Assembly: GCA_964030475.1 (NCBI GenBank)
Contig: CAXIPT010000002.1
Location: 17,030,760 to 17,094,759 of the forward strand
DNA: 64,000 nt
Source: Tethya wilhelma
Lineage: Eukaryota > Porifera > Demospongiae > Tethyida > Tethyidae
Direction of reading: 5' to 3'
Of this stretch, positions 35,990 through 49,589 are shown in pieces (the first letter of the stretch is position 1; each line of letters begins with the position of its first letter). The notes beneath the pieces are model-generated. The model was given only the letters and a program-made list of their open reading frames with translations, did no database searches and was not told where the DNA came from. Both the position numbers and the translations under genes were made by a program.

Positions 35990-38900
35990 TTAGTCTTCTT
36001 CATCTTTGCAATCAACTGGAGAGCAATCTATTCCACCATCCTGCACAAAAAAAGTTTTATGTTTGCACGTGACCATCATGCACTGCTAGTCTCTATTGTA
36101 CACAGCTTCATGACAGTCACATTATTACAGGAACATGCAGGATATTATTTTTCAAAGAAAATATACACGAGGGAGGAGCCTGGGAACGAGGCTATTGACC
36201 TACCTCACATGTACACAGTGTGCAGCTGTTCATCTTCCACGACTCCCCACTGTTGTAGTGAACACCATTGACTTTGCACATTCCAATCTGTATGGGGTAG
36301 AGAGTCATGAAAGAAGATGAATTGGCAAGACCCTCGCCTTTATAATTATCATTCCCCGGCACATTAATGCTCCCCTCATCTTTGTGTGTCTGTTTTCCCT
36401 TTGAGAGAGACTCTCTCTCCTTTCATGTCTCAGTAAACTATGGCTGTGTTTACCTTCTCTTCCAAACGGGTGATCTTTGCTTCCAAGTCACGGTAGGCAT
36501 GACTTGATTTGAAGAGAACTGATCTTCGGTTTCGCTCAAGTGGTACACAATCCTCTATAATAGTTATGTGCATGACAATATCAACAGAATAATATTGAAA
36601 CAGTCGAGTTAGATGTAATTGGACACTAAGGAAGTATATAATTCTCCAATTTCTAACATACAGACATCAATTGAAACACGGGCCTTTTAAACTGACCCTG
36701 ACATTCCTTCCATAATGAAAGGTCTACGGTCGGCAGTTCGGAACACGGCACAAACTCTGAGGTCTCTTGTAGAACCAGTGCGTCAACAGGTGCTGTGGTG
36801 ATGTTGTCCGCATTGTCACAGATGACCTTAGAGAGGCTTGCTTGTTTCAACTGGAGCAGCTGGTCTGGAGTAAATTGTCCATCACGCTCAAAGAAGAACC
36901 TGTCGTAGTAAACCACTAATATTATTCACAGTCACCAAAGTCTTTGAAGTTCACACTGATAACACGTTACAGACATACAAGCTTTATGTACACATAGGAT
37001 GGGTTTCCCAAGTCAATGCAACGCCTAAACCAGTGGTACTTCCATCCTATTGAGGACATTATGACCCAGGGAAGGTCTATGTCATGTCAATTCAGAGCCT
37101 TTGTTGATCGATTAAAGCCTAATTGCACTCCACTCATGTGACCACAACAATTGGCTATAGTTGTGCACATGCAGCATTGCACGCTTCTGAATAATTAGGC
37201 TCTGAATACTTCAATCAAGCACAAAATAAATGAGGCATCCCTCACGGCTCACCTGTCTCCCTCTCTCAGTCTTCTGAACTGGTCTCCAATGATACACAGG
37301 AAGGTGGGGCCCAGTTGACTACCCTCTACGTTGTCCTCAAGAATTCCACCAACAAACAGATCAATGTTATCAGGGTCGTCTCCATACACACTTCTGAGAA
37401 TTCCCCTGATGGTTGCGTTCTTTATTTCATTTCTAAGACCCTCAATGTTATCAGGAGCTGTGAGGCCACAGTGCTCTCTGTACTGGTTGTAGCTAGGGAG
37501 GCCATGATCCCGACCTCGCTGGATGTTGAGTGATGCAAGGTCCAGACCAATTTCATGAGCCTATAATAATTTACAAGAGCATACACAGGTAATATTAAAA
37601 GATCTAGCCACTAAGATTATAGTTCCCTCTAGGTACCACAAATTTACTCACCTGAAGAAACAATGCTTCCGTGAGATTGTTGTTCATCACTTGATTGGAC
37701 ACCCTCTGTTTCACGGGAGAGGATATGAGCCCCCGGATGAGAGGATCAATGCCTCCTTCTTCCACAATTCTAAACGGTGCAAAGAATGCATCTTGTAATC
37801 TCAGTGCACCAATAGGTAGAGGTTCGTAGTTCGAATCCAGTCTTGGAAATAGCGGCATGATTTGACTGTGACCAAATCGATAAGCAGCAGTTGCAAAGCC
37901 ATTGGATATGGAAGCATCTGTGGTGGGCTCGTATCCAGTGTAAACGCCCAGGTATTCAGCTCCCAGAATCTTTGGAAGGTATTGTGAGTAGACGATGTTC
38001 TGCCACTCGGCAATGACAATTCTCCTTGCCTCTTGGTAGAGTCTCTCTCCATCCCAGTGAGGGTTCATCTCAGCAAGTACGTCAACCACCCGATTGTGTT
38101 CACGGTAGAAGATGGTGTGTATTGAGGTGAGCCCAACTTGCTCATTCACACGGATATCTCCGGCCAAGAAGCACTTGCTGCGATTGGCATGAATTCCGGT
38201 GTTGCAGTCGGTTATGGAATCAGCATAGACATCAAATGGCAGTAGACTTGTTCCAGCTGGTGTCTCTTTGCCTGGTTTTAACTTTCCACTGCCGTCGAGT
38301 CGTCGCAATCTGTCACCAATTTTTTGGCTTGAGCCATAAATCTGCGATCCATCTACATAGGAAGAGAGGACGTTCAACTGTTCCCTGTGTACTCCAAGCT
38401 CTCCGACAAGCAATGAGGGAGCACCAGTTCCGCAAACGGCACTGGACCTGGTGAAAGAAAGGCAATCGCTCTTGATTCGAGTGTCATCCTCTGGCACTGG
38501 TATTGGAAAGCATGGAGCATCATTGTGGCAGATATCATCACAGCTAGTGAGTTGTTCAGGATCGGTAATGTCAAAAGCTATGCCACTGGGAGCGATTGGA
38601 GCCAGGTCCATATCATGGTCGAGAAACTGTCCAACTTGCATCAGCATGTGAGTGTAGATGTCGTTTCCTGTGACTTGTTTTGCAGAGATCAGTCTTTGAC
38701 TGATTTGTCGTGCACTTGGCTTGTTCCCATTCCATCCAACTGGTAACCCAATCCCGTCCTCATACGCTGGCTTCAGCAGTCTTCTAAATGGACTGCCAGC
38801 CGCTCCCTGCAATGGGTTGTCCAAGTTATTACATGATCCATCGTAAGAGCGGTGTTTTCTGTGAAAGCAGCTGGAGCAGTCCACGCTCCTCTTGTGTTGT

Positions 38901-41663
38901 TCACAACCACTCAACTCTTGGAGAACCTCTAATTCGCACTCACTCAAGAATGGGACTGTTTCGCTCCCCACAATCGGTTCTCCAGCAGTAATTCTTCTTC
39001 GTACCATGGCCACTGCTCGGTCGAAAACCTCTGCAGCTTTCAAATAATCAAGGATTCCACTGTCAGGGAATCTGAGCCTTCTGAGTAGGCTGCCTGGTGT
39101 TGTGGCTTTTTTTCTGAGTTCTCTCTGAGTTGCATTGAATGCTAGGTCAATGTTCACCATGAGTGTGTGAACCTCGTCGGGAGTTATCAAACCTGTGGGT
39201 TTGTGTAGTAGTGCGTATAATATGTGGCAGCAAATTAACATTATTATGATGATTGTGATAAGATGTATTAGGGTCTTGAACAATGCACAAAAATGTAGCA
39301 AGGTGAGTATATTGTGTTCAAAACAACCCACAATACTCTACACATACCATCACAGGTAAGAACTGCTCCAGTGACATTCACAATAGCACTGGCATTGATG
39401 CTGCCCGCTTCGTTTATTGCCAGACATTGATAAACTCCAGAATCTTCTTTAGTGGCGTTGAGAATGGTGATCCTCCGCGGTGGTTGGATTTGAACACGGT
39501 CACTTTCCAATAAAACAATGCCATCTTTTGTCCACTGATATTCCTCAACAAATTCATCTGCTAAGCAGGTAAGAGAGAAGTTTCCTCCAGTGAAAACGTG
39601 GGTATCCTTTGGTGTCCGAATAAAGGAAGGAAGACGACTACCTGTATAATAATAAGTGTGATAACTTGGCATGCAACAAAAGTAAAGAACACAAATGCCA
39701 TTCATTGACACAAACAGACAAAAAGAGATATAAAGTAAATCTACATGGATTCTCGCCATTTCATATGCTTTGACAACATCATTAGTGTCAGCTAACCTGT
39801 GTGAAAACCTGCAGCAGTGCTGTACAGGTATGCTCTTAGTCATACAAAGTCTGCACCCTGCATTTCTTCTACCATTCTTGTGTACCAACAATACACATAC
39901 CATGTATAGTTTAGCAGAAACAGAAACTATATCAATTTTGTCTAGGCACAGTGCACTAGAGGGGATATTCAATACATCTATGAGGCAGACATCGGACTAG
40001 AAATATGAACAAGACAAGCTTTACTCAGAAAATATGCAGATGCCTGGTGTAAACAATGTGTTTTACCTATGGAACCAAACTATGTATGTAATTGAGTTAG
40101 ATAAACAATACAAAAGACTTCAGTCTCACCATAGCACTAATACTAAGCTGTATGTATATATGTGTGACCTGATATTTACTATAGGCTTTCAAACAGTTAC
40201 ACAATTAAGTGAGCACTAACAAATTAGCAATCGTTTGTAGTCAATGGTAACCAAACCACACAATGAAACGCATGCTAACCCATGTATTCCACAGTAACAG
40301 TGGCATTNCTGGCATACTTACAGAGACTTCAGTTTAGTGAGCCCAGTAAATGAATCCTTTTGCAAATGTGACAATCTGTTACCTTGTAAGTATCTATGGA
40401 GAATGGTGTGGGTGGGTGCAGGCATGCATGTAAAATGTGGGTGGCTTGACCTACCACTGGTAGTACACTGAGGTAGTACAATAAACTTGTATTCACCGAA
40501 CCACTAAACTTATGGACTATTAATTTTGATATCATCACAAACTGCCTATGCATTAATTTAGGAACATTAGGAATAATGATACACTTCCAAGAAAGTTGTA
40601 AATAGTAAATAATCATCTTCTGTTGAGCCCAGCCATCCTGTCCCAGAGTATACTCAATGCACATTAGATAATGGTCATGTAATGGCCCTTTAACTGCTGA
40701 ACACCAACTTTCAGAAGACACACTAAGTGCACAAAATTCTTAAATGTCTTTACAGATCTCACATGAAACGCATACTTTCTCACTCAATAACTCTGTACAG
40801 CATTGTGCTTAATGATATTTATTATTAACAACATTGAATAATTATTATTATTAATGCATTTCCATTAAAAATGCACTTACAGCTTTTCCAAGGAGGTAAG
40901 CTTGCTGAATGTGAATGGCTGTACTTCCATAAGTTTGTTTTGGCTTAAATCTCTGGGGAATTAAAAATTAGTAATAATGATTGCGATCACAATTTCCATT
41001 GTACATGATATTGTTAATAACTTGTAGAATTACTCACAGAGTTCTAAGTTTTGTGTTGTTTGCGAATGCTGTATATGAAATGAATTGTATAGAATTTCTG
41101 CTAAGATCCCTACATGTGTGTGTATGTATGAGAGAATTTTTTTTTGAAAACTATTCAATGTGAGTCGAGATGTAGAGCAAGAATTACAAAATTACTCTTA
41201 CAAGAACTCCAAATTAGGATAATTACTAAGGTCTGTTGAACCAATGAACGATATTGAATTTCCTCGGATGATCCTGCAAGAAAATTGTATATGATTCACA
41301 CAAAAGATTAGACTCCAGTAACACTATAGTAATCTAATGCAATGCTTTCAGTGCCAGGTCTACTGTGAAGACTATGAGAATCAGGCACTGGCTATCATTA
41401 GGCCTATACACAACATCATATCAACACACTAAAATAGACAGACACACAGAGCAGAATCATGCTTACATTGTTCGCAATGAGCTTGGCAGGCGTTTAGGAA
41501 GGGTACTCAGCTTGGGAGTATTGAAATTGCAAAAGAGCGTCTCACTGTTACAAGCACAGCCTTCTGGACATGGTCTGGACTGACCACGTATCAAAGTCGA
41601 TTGAGAAACCACGAGGCAGAAGAACAGCAAGTAGGAAAGTGAAGATCTTCTCTGAAAAGCCAT
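35990..41663 (-). CDS. Peroxidasin-like heme peroxidase (LRR, Ig, peroxidase, short VWC)
   Basis: Exon 1 (41663-41467) encodes a signal peptide and an LRR N-cap ([14 protein letters not shown]). Four exons of exactly 72 nt follow, one leucine-rich repeat each: 41273-41202, 41109-41038, 40952-40881 and 40393-40322. After a gap with an N at 40308 comes one Ig exon (about 39642-39356; [14 protein letters not shown]). The peroxidase exon 39192-37652 has the distal histidine in [21 protein letters not shown] and the proximal histidine in RFGHSQIMP. It continues in 37560-37253 ([20 protein letters not shown]), 36899-36697 and 36554-36454. A short VWC module ([18 protein letters not shown]) spans 36287-36204 and 36040-35990. 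Peroxidasins form sulfilimine cross-links in collagen IV; that activity here is inferred. Only one Ig domain is seen, versus four in vertebrates, and no LRR C-cap. Confidence 0.85.
36146..36194. mobile_element. Solo arm of the TAGCCTCGTTCC hairpin MITE family
   Basis: GGGAGGAGCCTGGGAACGAGG plus the preceding AGAAAATAT match the right arm of the element at 32437-32532. The matching left arm is absent. It lies in the last intron of the peroxidasin-like gene. Confidence 0.6.
40308..40308. other. Ambiguous base, probable assembly gap
   Basis: A single N in the peroxidasin intron between the LRR exons and the Ig exon. The missing LRR C-cap exon could lie in unsequenced DNA here. Confidence 0.6.
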
Positions 41664-42758
41664 GATAGTTGTAAATTAATCGTTGACTTGAATATTCTTA
41701 TGCCGAGCAGCCTTCTTTTATTCTTGGTTGGTGCTTCCTTTGTTGCCAGCTGAGCAACAACCCACGTGTAATTAGCAGCCCGGCCGGTGCCGCGCTGGTG
41801 GTCTAGTACTTTTGGTTTACATAGGGAATTTTGGTGGTAGATCATATGAACCTTGCACTTTCTCTGGATTCTTGCAACTGCTTGCATTGGCATATTATTG
41901 AGAGAAGCTAGGTTGAGACGTGCATTTGCCAAAGCATTTCCAGGATGGTGATGCAAGCAATAATATGTTGTATTCCTACCACAATTATTCAGGACATATG
42001 GCTTATCAGTGCAAATTATGCAACTATGGCAACTGATACAATCCCCATGCAATCATGACAGCGTAAAAAAAATCCAATAGTATGCTGAGCTATGTATGCT
42101 CAACAATGCAGAGTAGGAGGAATCCAATAGTATGCTCAGCCGTGCAGCTATCCAAAGCATCAACACAATACATGTACCTTCAATAATAATTAAGTGACAG
42201 GTTTCATGTCATATATTCGTCTCTGTACAAATTTGTACTGGATAGTAAAATTCCATATTTAGAGTTTTAAAAAATATAAGTCTCCGCAGAACACCAATTA
42301 CCGGTCTGGATGACTGCATCCTACACAGCAAAGTAACTTTTATGTCATGCATGATTAATTATTGTGGGTATGCAGTTGGTTGGTTTATGATAGCCAATGT
42401 GGGTGGCAGCATATGTGCAGAAACATCTACTGTTGTTTTTCTTGGACAAATCATTTCCAGTAAGGGAAGAAAATTAATACCAAATTGATAGAACTACCAT
42501 TTATGGAAGCATTTTTAGCAAGCTGTAATGGTCACCATGCACACACACACACACAAAAAAAAAACCCAAATGCTTTTGGGCACCACACAAAGTGGGTTAT
42601 GCTTAACTGCCAGCTTGTCTGTGCACTTAGCAAACACTGAGGACCATGCAACTGCACTCTCCTGGAGCCAGACTAATTGCTCGTAGGGAGACTGAGAGCT
42701 CTCTCAGCACTGAGGTGGTGTGGGCATCAATAAACCCACCTGGGCCACATTGCCGATA

Positions 42759-42793
<35 letters not shown>

Positions 42794-42913
42794 NCACTGT
42801 CACACACATGCACACATAATTGAGGTGATGATGGGTGGAGCTAGGGTTCAACATCACTCCAGCAGGCATTGTCAGCAATTTTTAATAGATAGCCTCTGGA
42901 CTGAGTCTGCAAG
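41664..42913. other. Intergenic region between divergent genes
   Basis: About 1.25 kb between the peroxidasin start and the DsbA-like start. It holds a short direct duplication around AATCCAATAGTATGCT (42071 and 42121), a small CA/A-rich patch near 42540 and a (CA)n tract with an N at 42794. I see no supported gene: the minus-strand frame at 41591-42052 has no protein-like features. Confidence 0.5.
42759..42800 (+). repeat. (CA)n microsatellite interrupted by an N
   Basis: CA tract with an N at 42794, likely an unresolved repeat length. Confidence 0.85.
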
Positions 42914-43419
42914 ATGAAGTCACCATTTTGTGTCGTTCTTGGGATATTGATGAGCCTCTGGGTGGTCACTGCTCAGACTCCAGTCCCAGCAAGACCATTA
43001 GGTAACAAACTAAGACTTAACTACAAAATTTCATTCAGTGTCATCATCATTCACTAGCCAGTACTGTCCTTGAATTCTCCAGGTTTCCAGTACATCTCTG
43101 TGCCCAACCCAAAAGTAGTTGTGGAGATTTTCTATGACCAGTAAGTTCTTGTATTTTTCAGAGCAGTAAAGTTTCATCTATACGTGGTGACTTGTGACTT
43201 TTCGCTCAGTCTCTGTAGTGATTCTAAACCTAGTTGGCCTATCATGAAACAGGTAAAAGTGAAACATTAAGTCTGATATTGCTGTGAATGGTTGAGTTTT
43301 ATTTTGATTGTGTACAGGTGTTTCAAAGTGTGGCAAGCAAGGACATCGCGGCTATTATACATATCTTTCCATTACCGTAGGTCAAGTTAGTCATTTGATA
43401 GACAAAACTAGTTATTTAT

Positions 43420-43459
<40 letters not shown>

Positions 43460-44221
43460 TAAAGGTACCACCACAATGCTTACTTTGCCCAGGAAGCAGG
43501 AGTGACTCTCACTCATGCCTCTTCATCTCACTTCATACCCTACCTCGAGCTAATGTTCGACCAACAAGAGAGTATGTCACTTGAACAGAGCAATTCTATC
43601 CCATTTTCATAGAGACCACAATTATTATAAGTTATAGACCCAGGATTCTTTTCATAGGGCATAGAAGAGCCTCAGGCATTGTGTAGAGGCTAGGTAACTG
43701 GTTATGGGCTGGTAGTGATGTGGTGAAACAGTCATCAAAGACTAGAGGGGTGACCCATCACTGTTTATTTCATTAGCCTCAGTTTGTGAAGGTACAGTGT
43801 GTGGTTTCTTGTTTGTAGAGTTTCTGGGAGGTGCAGTGAACATGACTGAACCACAAGTGAAGGCAGCCATGGCAAGTCTTGTTAGTGAGCACATAAGTGG
43901 AGTTGACAAATCAACGTAAGTGCAATAATTTAGTACCATGATGGAGTACACTTTCTAGTCTGCAAGGAACTGAACTTTTCTACTTCATTGTTATTTTCCA
44001 TTAAAATTAATTATAGAATCCTGTCAGGATTTGATGATCCTCATGTTGTGACTGATTCACGCTATGCCTGGAAGTATGCCGCATCTCGAGGGATTACCGG
44101 CACTCCCCAGTTCATAGTGAATGGAGTCATAGCACCTGATGCCTCTGGGTTTGACCAGAAAAAGTGGGTAGAGTACCTCGACCAGTTGGTTGCAGAACCA
44201 AGTTTCAGGAGTGAACTGTGA
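42914..44221 (+). CDS. DsbA-like thioredoxin-fold secreted protein, copy 1
   Basis: Seven exons chain in phase: 42914-43001, 43083-43140, 43210-43252, 43318-43376, 43465-43571, 43819-43915 and 44017-44221. The product of about 218 residues starts with a signal peptide (MKSPFCVVLGILMSLWVVTA). It has a DsbA-type start of the fold (VVVEIFYDHLCSDSKPSWP), IIHIFPLPYHHNAYFAQEAG, a helical insertion and the cis-proline strand GITGTPQFIVNGV. The active-site position reads C-S-D-S instead of C-x-x-C, so classical disulfide exchange is unlikely. Similar C-x-D-S proteins occur in plants and other eukaryotes as uncharacterised thioredoxin-superfamily members. A secretory-pathway location is inferred from the signal peptide. 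A (CA)n tract lies in intron 4. Confidence 0.85.
43421..43455 (+). repeat. (CA)n microsatellite, intron 4 of DsbA-like copy 1
   Basis: Pure CA tract about 10 bp before the exon 5 acceptor. Copy 2 has an expanded tract at the same place. Confidence 0.9.
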
Positions 44222-44519
44222 TAATGAGATTGTGTGTTTTAATTTTTCATCTTTGCTATATACATTTTTGGGTTCAATATAAAGTTTTCAACAAACAAAT
44301 AAAACAAGAAAAAACAATGACTTTTATCATAGCCACTGTGATGGGTAGAACTAGGGTGCAATTATACATATGCATGGCCTTGGATCATGAATGCAGCCAT
44401 GATGCAACATAAACACCTATGATTACACTTAGCGGGCAGTGTCAGCATACTCACAGCCTCTGCAGAGCCTAACTATAAACTGGAGCTAACTAGCCTTGAA
44501 CAAGCCTAGAGTCTGCAAG

Positions 44520-45154
44520 ATGAAGTCACCATTTTGTGTTGTTCTTGGGGTATTGATGAGCCTCTGGGTGGTCACTGCTCAGACTCCAATTCCAGCAAGA
44601 CCATTAGGTAACAATTAAACTTTAAATCTTTCTCAACTACAATTTTTTTCAGTACTTTCCTTAAATTCTCCAGGTTTCCAGTACATTTCTGTGCTAAACC
44701 CAAAAGTAGTTGTAGAGATTTTCTATGACCAGTAAGCCCATATATATTTTTAGTATTTTGTATCAAGTTATTTGAACTTATTTCATAAGCTACATGAGTT
44801 TTCGAAATCAATTGACTTTTTTTCTTCTCTATTCTTCAGTCTCTGCAGTGATTCTAAACCTAGTTGGCCTATCATGAAACAGGTAACTAGTTGAGTTGTA
44901 TTATGTCACCGTGGGCATGTCATGAACGTTGATCCGATCATCTAATAATTTATGACAATACAGATATCATTAATTTTATGATTGTATCATGTTATATACG
45001 TACAGGTGTTTCAAAGTGTTGGCAAGCAAGGATATCGCAGCTATTGTACACATCTTTCCATTACCGTAAGATCAGTTATAAGTCATTTGTTGACAGCTTC
45101 CCCATTTCTACCTATTGCTCTTCATAGTGACAGTTGGCAGTCGGCGCATACGTG

Positions 45155-45188
<34 letters not shown>

Positions 45189-45197
45189 CGCACACAC

Positions 45198-45229
<32 letters not shown>

Positions 45230-45986
45230 TTAAAGGTCCCATCACAATGCTTACTTTGCCCAGCAAGCAGGAGTGACTCTCACTCATGCCTCTTCATCTC
45301 ACTTCATACCTTACCTCGAGCTAATGTTCGACCAACAAGAGAGTATGTCACTTAAATTAGTTTCTTATTTTCCGGTGGTTAATATTCACAGGGAGAGAGA
45401 GCTTGCCATTATGAGTTGTGGGTATAGAGTTGCTTGTACTTTGTATGTACCAAGGCTTAATTTTGGGAATCTATAGGGTATCGAAAATCCAGGTGCCTGG
45501 GGTGGGCTAGCATAGAGGGTCATAGGCCATATGGTGTATATACTCCATTAGGTTCAGTTTGAAAGTACAGTTCAGTTTCCTGATTAATTTTGTAGAGTTT
45601 CTGGGAGGTGCAGTGAACATGACTGAACCACAAGTGAAGGCAGCCATGGCAAGTCTTGTTAGTGAGCACATAAGTGGGGTTGAAAAATCAACGTAAGTGC
45701 AATCATTTAGTACCATGATGGAGTGCACTTTCTAGTCTGCAAGCTACTTCACCAATTGTTATTTTCCATTAACTTTTGTAGAATCCTGTCGGGATTTAAT
45801 AATTCTCGTGTTGTGACTGATTCACGCTATGCCTGGAAGTATGCAGCATCTCGAGGGATAACAGACACTCCCTAGTTCATAGTGAATGGAGTCATAGCTC
45901 CTGATGCCTCTGGCTTTGACCAGAAACAGTGGGTGGAATACATCAACAAGTTGATTGTGGAACCAAGCCTCAAAAATGAACTTTAA
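44520..45986 (+). pseudogene. DsbA-like thioredoxin-fold gene, copy 2 (disabled)
   Basis: All seven exons of copy 1 have counterparts: 44520-44607, 44674-44731, 44840-44882, 45006-45065, 45236-45342, 45596-45692 and 45782-45986. Splice sites are intact and coding identity is high. Two lesions are visible. Exon 4 reads AAAGTGTTGGCAAGC where copy 1 has AAAGTGTGGCAAGC, a one-base insertion that shifts the frame. In exon 7, ACTCCCTAGTTC has TAG (45873-45875) at the glutamine of the cis-proline strand. The second lesion removes the end of the fold even without the first. The duplication carried about 200 bp of 5' flank and the intronic CA tract. Recent tandem duplication followed by decay is the simplest reading. 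Confidence 0.85.
45154..45230 (+). repeat. (CA)n microsatellite, intron 4 of DsbA-like copy 2
   Basis: Longer and more interrupted (CG steps) than the tract in copy 1. Confidence 0.9.
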
Positions 45987-46339
45987 TTGATCACGCATGT
46001 TTTAAGTTTTCAAAATTTTGCTACAATTTTGGGTTCAATAAGTTTTTATTTTTAAAGTGTTGCATTCTGGTTATATAAAATGAACACAATAAGTTAAATC
46101 ATTCAATAACAAAGAGACATCCACATTTTTACTCGTTTATAATTAAGTAAACATTATAACAATAATAATAACAATAATAATAATAATAGTGCAACAATAA
46201 AATAATTCATAATCAAAAGAGAACACAATACAGTATCAAATACACAATAGATACCCAAAATAATTATAATAATGTAAAATGTTAAATAAACACCATTACA
46301 AGGAACAGTCTACATACAGTTGCCAGTCATAATTATGTT
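45987..46339. other. AT-rich gap between convergent 3' ends
   Basis: About 350 bp holding an (AAT)n-rich stretch near 46155-46192 and AATAAA-like hexamers on both strands. Nothing coding is seen. Confidence 0.5.
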
Positions 46340-48078
<1,739 letters not shown>

Positions 48079-48346
48079 ACCTTTCAACTTTGAAGAAGTT
48101 CACAAAAGTGGCATGAAGTCACGTTACCAGCCGCGGTTGGCATTTGTGGGGGGAAACAAAGCATGAATACAGTTGTGGTGACCCCCCACATGATCCTTCA
48201 CGTGATATATTATTTGGGCGTGGCTTTACCGGAAATAAGTGTAGCTGCGCAAACCAATAAGAATTTTAACAAAAAAAAATCAATGCCTAAACACAGCACA
48301 AATGTTATACTCAGGTTCAGTATAACTCTACAGGGGTTGTAGAGTT

Positions 48347-49567
48347 TTACTTCATCCATTGTTTAGCAGCAGCCAACACACAATCATTCTTAGCATCAGT
48401 GCTGACAGGAATGGTAATTGTGGAAGTTCCAAGTCCTTCAACAGATGCCTCCACTACAATACTGTCAGGAGCTGCTACGACAACTCCAGGAGCTCTGATA
48501 CGAGTGCGACGTCCTCCCTCACTGTCAATCTGAAGCAGACGATGACGATGTTCTGGTGAAGAGGCATGGTCTTCTGTCACTTGAATGATGGCTCGAGCGA
48601 GACCATGATAGGCACTCCTCCATGATGCCTGGTTGGGCTCGTGGCACGTTGGGTCTCCATTTCCAACACCAATGATACGTCCTGGTCCACTCACGGTTTT
48701 GAATGTTACATTGTGGGATGAAGAGTGAACTACATTGCCTTTGGCATCTAGTATTTTCACTCCAATCATGCCTGCATCTTGGCCATCTAGAACAAGTGCT
48801 GATCCTGTTCCTGTCATCTCATTTGGAGCATCGACAGAGGCAACAACTTTAGCAGCTGTTCCGCCAGTTATTCTTGAATGCGTTGCTACCACATCACCAC
48901 TATCAGACATGGCTTTGGCAGTGATGGTTCCAGCAGCATAAGTGATACCGTCCCACTCTACATAGCCTTCCCAAGTCAGTTCTTTAACACCCTGTGACTT
49001 TCCATTGACAAAGAGTTCGGCTTTAGGAGCATTAGTAAACACATGGATTGTACGAGTATTATCACCCTCTTGTGGTTCCCAGTGCTCTACGATGTGGACA
49101 AGGGAGTCTTTTTCCTCAGAGTTAGTGTCTGGATTCAACAGAGGAGGTACGTTTATTGGAACATCTTTACCACCAGTAGTTTTGTTCACTTTAGCACTGT
49201 ACAGCCACCACGCTCGGTACCAGTAAGCTTGTGCCTTAGCAAAGCCAGCTAAATCGATTTGACCAAATGAACTTGACACATGAGGCCAATAAAACGGAGA
49301 TGGTTCACCATAGTAGTCAAACAGAGTCCACACCATGCATCCAGCAACAAACTTTCGATCAAGTTCAGCTCTTGTTTGTGACTCGCTGCATGTAGCATAA
49401 AAGCTTCCGTGGGTTTTACTTCCACCTTTATCTTCTCCCCGTTGGGTTCGACACGAGCAGCACTCTGATCCTATCAGAGGTTTCTTGGAGTAATTTTGAT
49501 GGTAAGAATCAAAGTGTGATCCACCTTGGTGGGAAAATCCTTGCACATCAATTTGATCTGAGAGATT
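48347..49567 (-). CDS. GH2 beta-galactosidase-like gene b, C-terminal part
   Basis: This open frame matches residues from NLSDQIDVQGFSH to the C-terminus of the complete GH2 gene at 51959-54928, ending AAKQWMK, with only scattered substitutions. It includes the nucleophile block KPLIGSECCSC and the C-terminal beta domain with ELFVNGKSQGVKEL. It stops at the N at 49568. What lies beyond (49569 onward) belongs to a different gene on the opposite strand. The 5' part of a second GH2 gene lies at 54981-55648, next to the other N. The two are best read as halves of one gene split by an assembly error. Confidence 0.8.
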   Translation of the reverse strand, partial: NLSDQIDVQGFSHQGGSHFDSYHQNYSKKPLIGSECCSCRTQRGEDKGGSKTHGSFYATCSESQTRAELDRKFVAGCMVWTLFDYYGEPSPFYWPHVSSSFGQIDLAGFAKAQAYWYRAWWLYSAKVNKTTGGKDVPINVPPLLNPDTNSEEKDSLVHIVEHWEPQEGDNTRTIHVFTNAPKAELFVNGKSQGVKELTWEGYVEWDGITYAAGTITAKAMSDSGDVVATHSRITGGTAAKVVASVDAPNEMTGTGSALVLDGQDAGMIGVKILDAKGNVVHSSSHNVTFKTVSGPGRIIGVGNGDPTCHEPNQASWRSAYHGLARAIIQVTEDHASSPEHRHRLLQIDSEGGRRTRIRAPGVVVAAPDSIVVEASVEGLGTSTITIPVSTDAKNDCVLAAAKQWMK

Positions 49568-49568
49568 T
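49568..49568. other. N gap, left edge of a probably inverted block
   Basis: A single N separates GH2 sequence on its left from an exon of a TIR gene on its right. It pairs with the N at 55649. Confidence 0.8.
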
Positions 49569-49589
49569 NTACAGTTCCACTGACCAACA

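Noticed and set aside
36653..36916. Separate small minus-strand gene starting [13 protein letters not shown]
   Set aside because: This is an internal exon of the peroxidasin gene; the upstream residues are intronic and the acceptor CGACAG restores phase.
39655..39972. Upstream extension of the Ig frame with Cys residues as a possible LRR C-cap
   Set aside because: It lacks the C-cap cysteine spacing and reads as intron; the acceptor at about 39643 begins the Ig exon.
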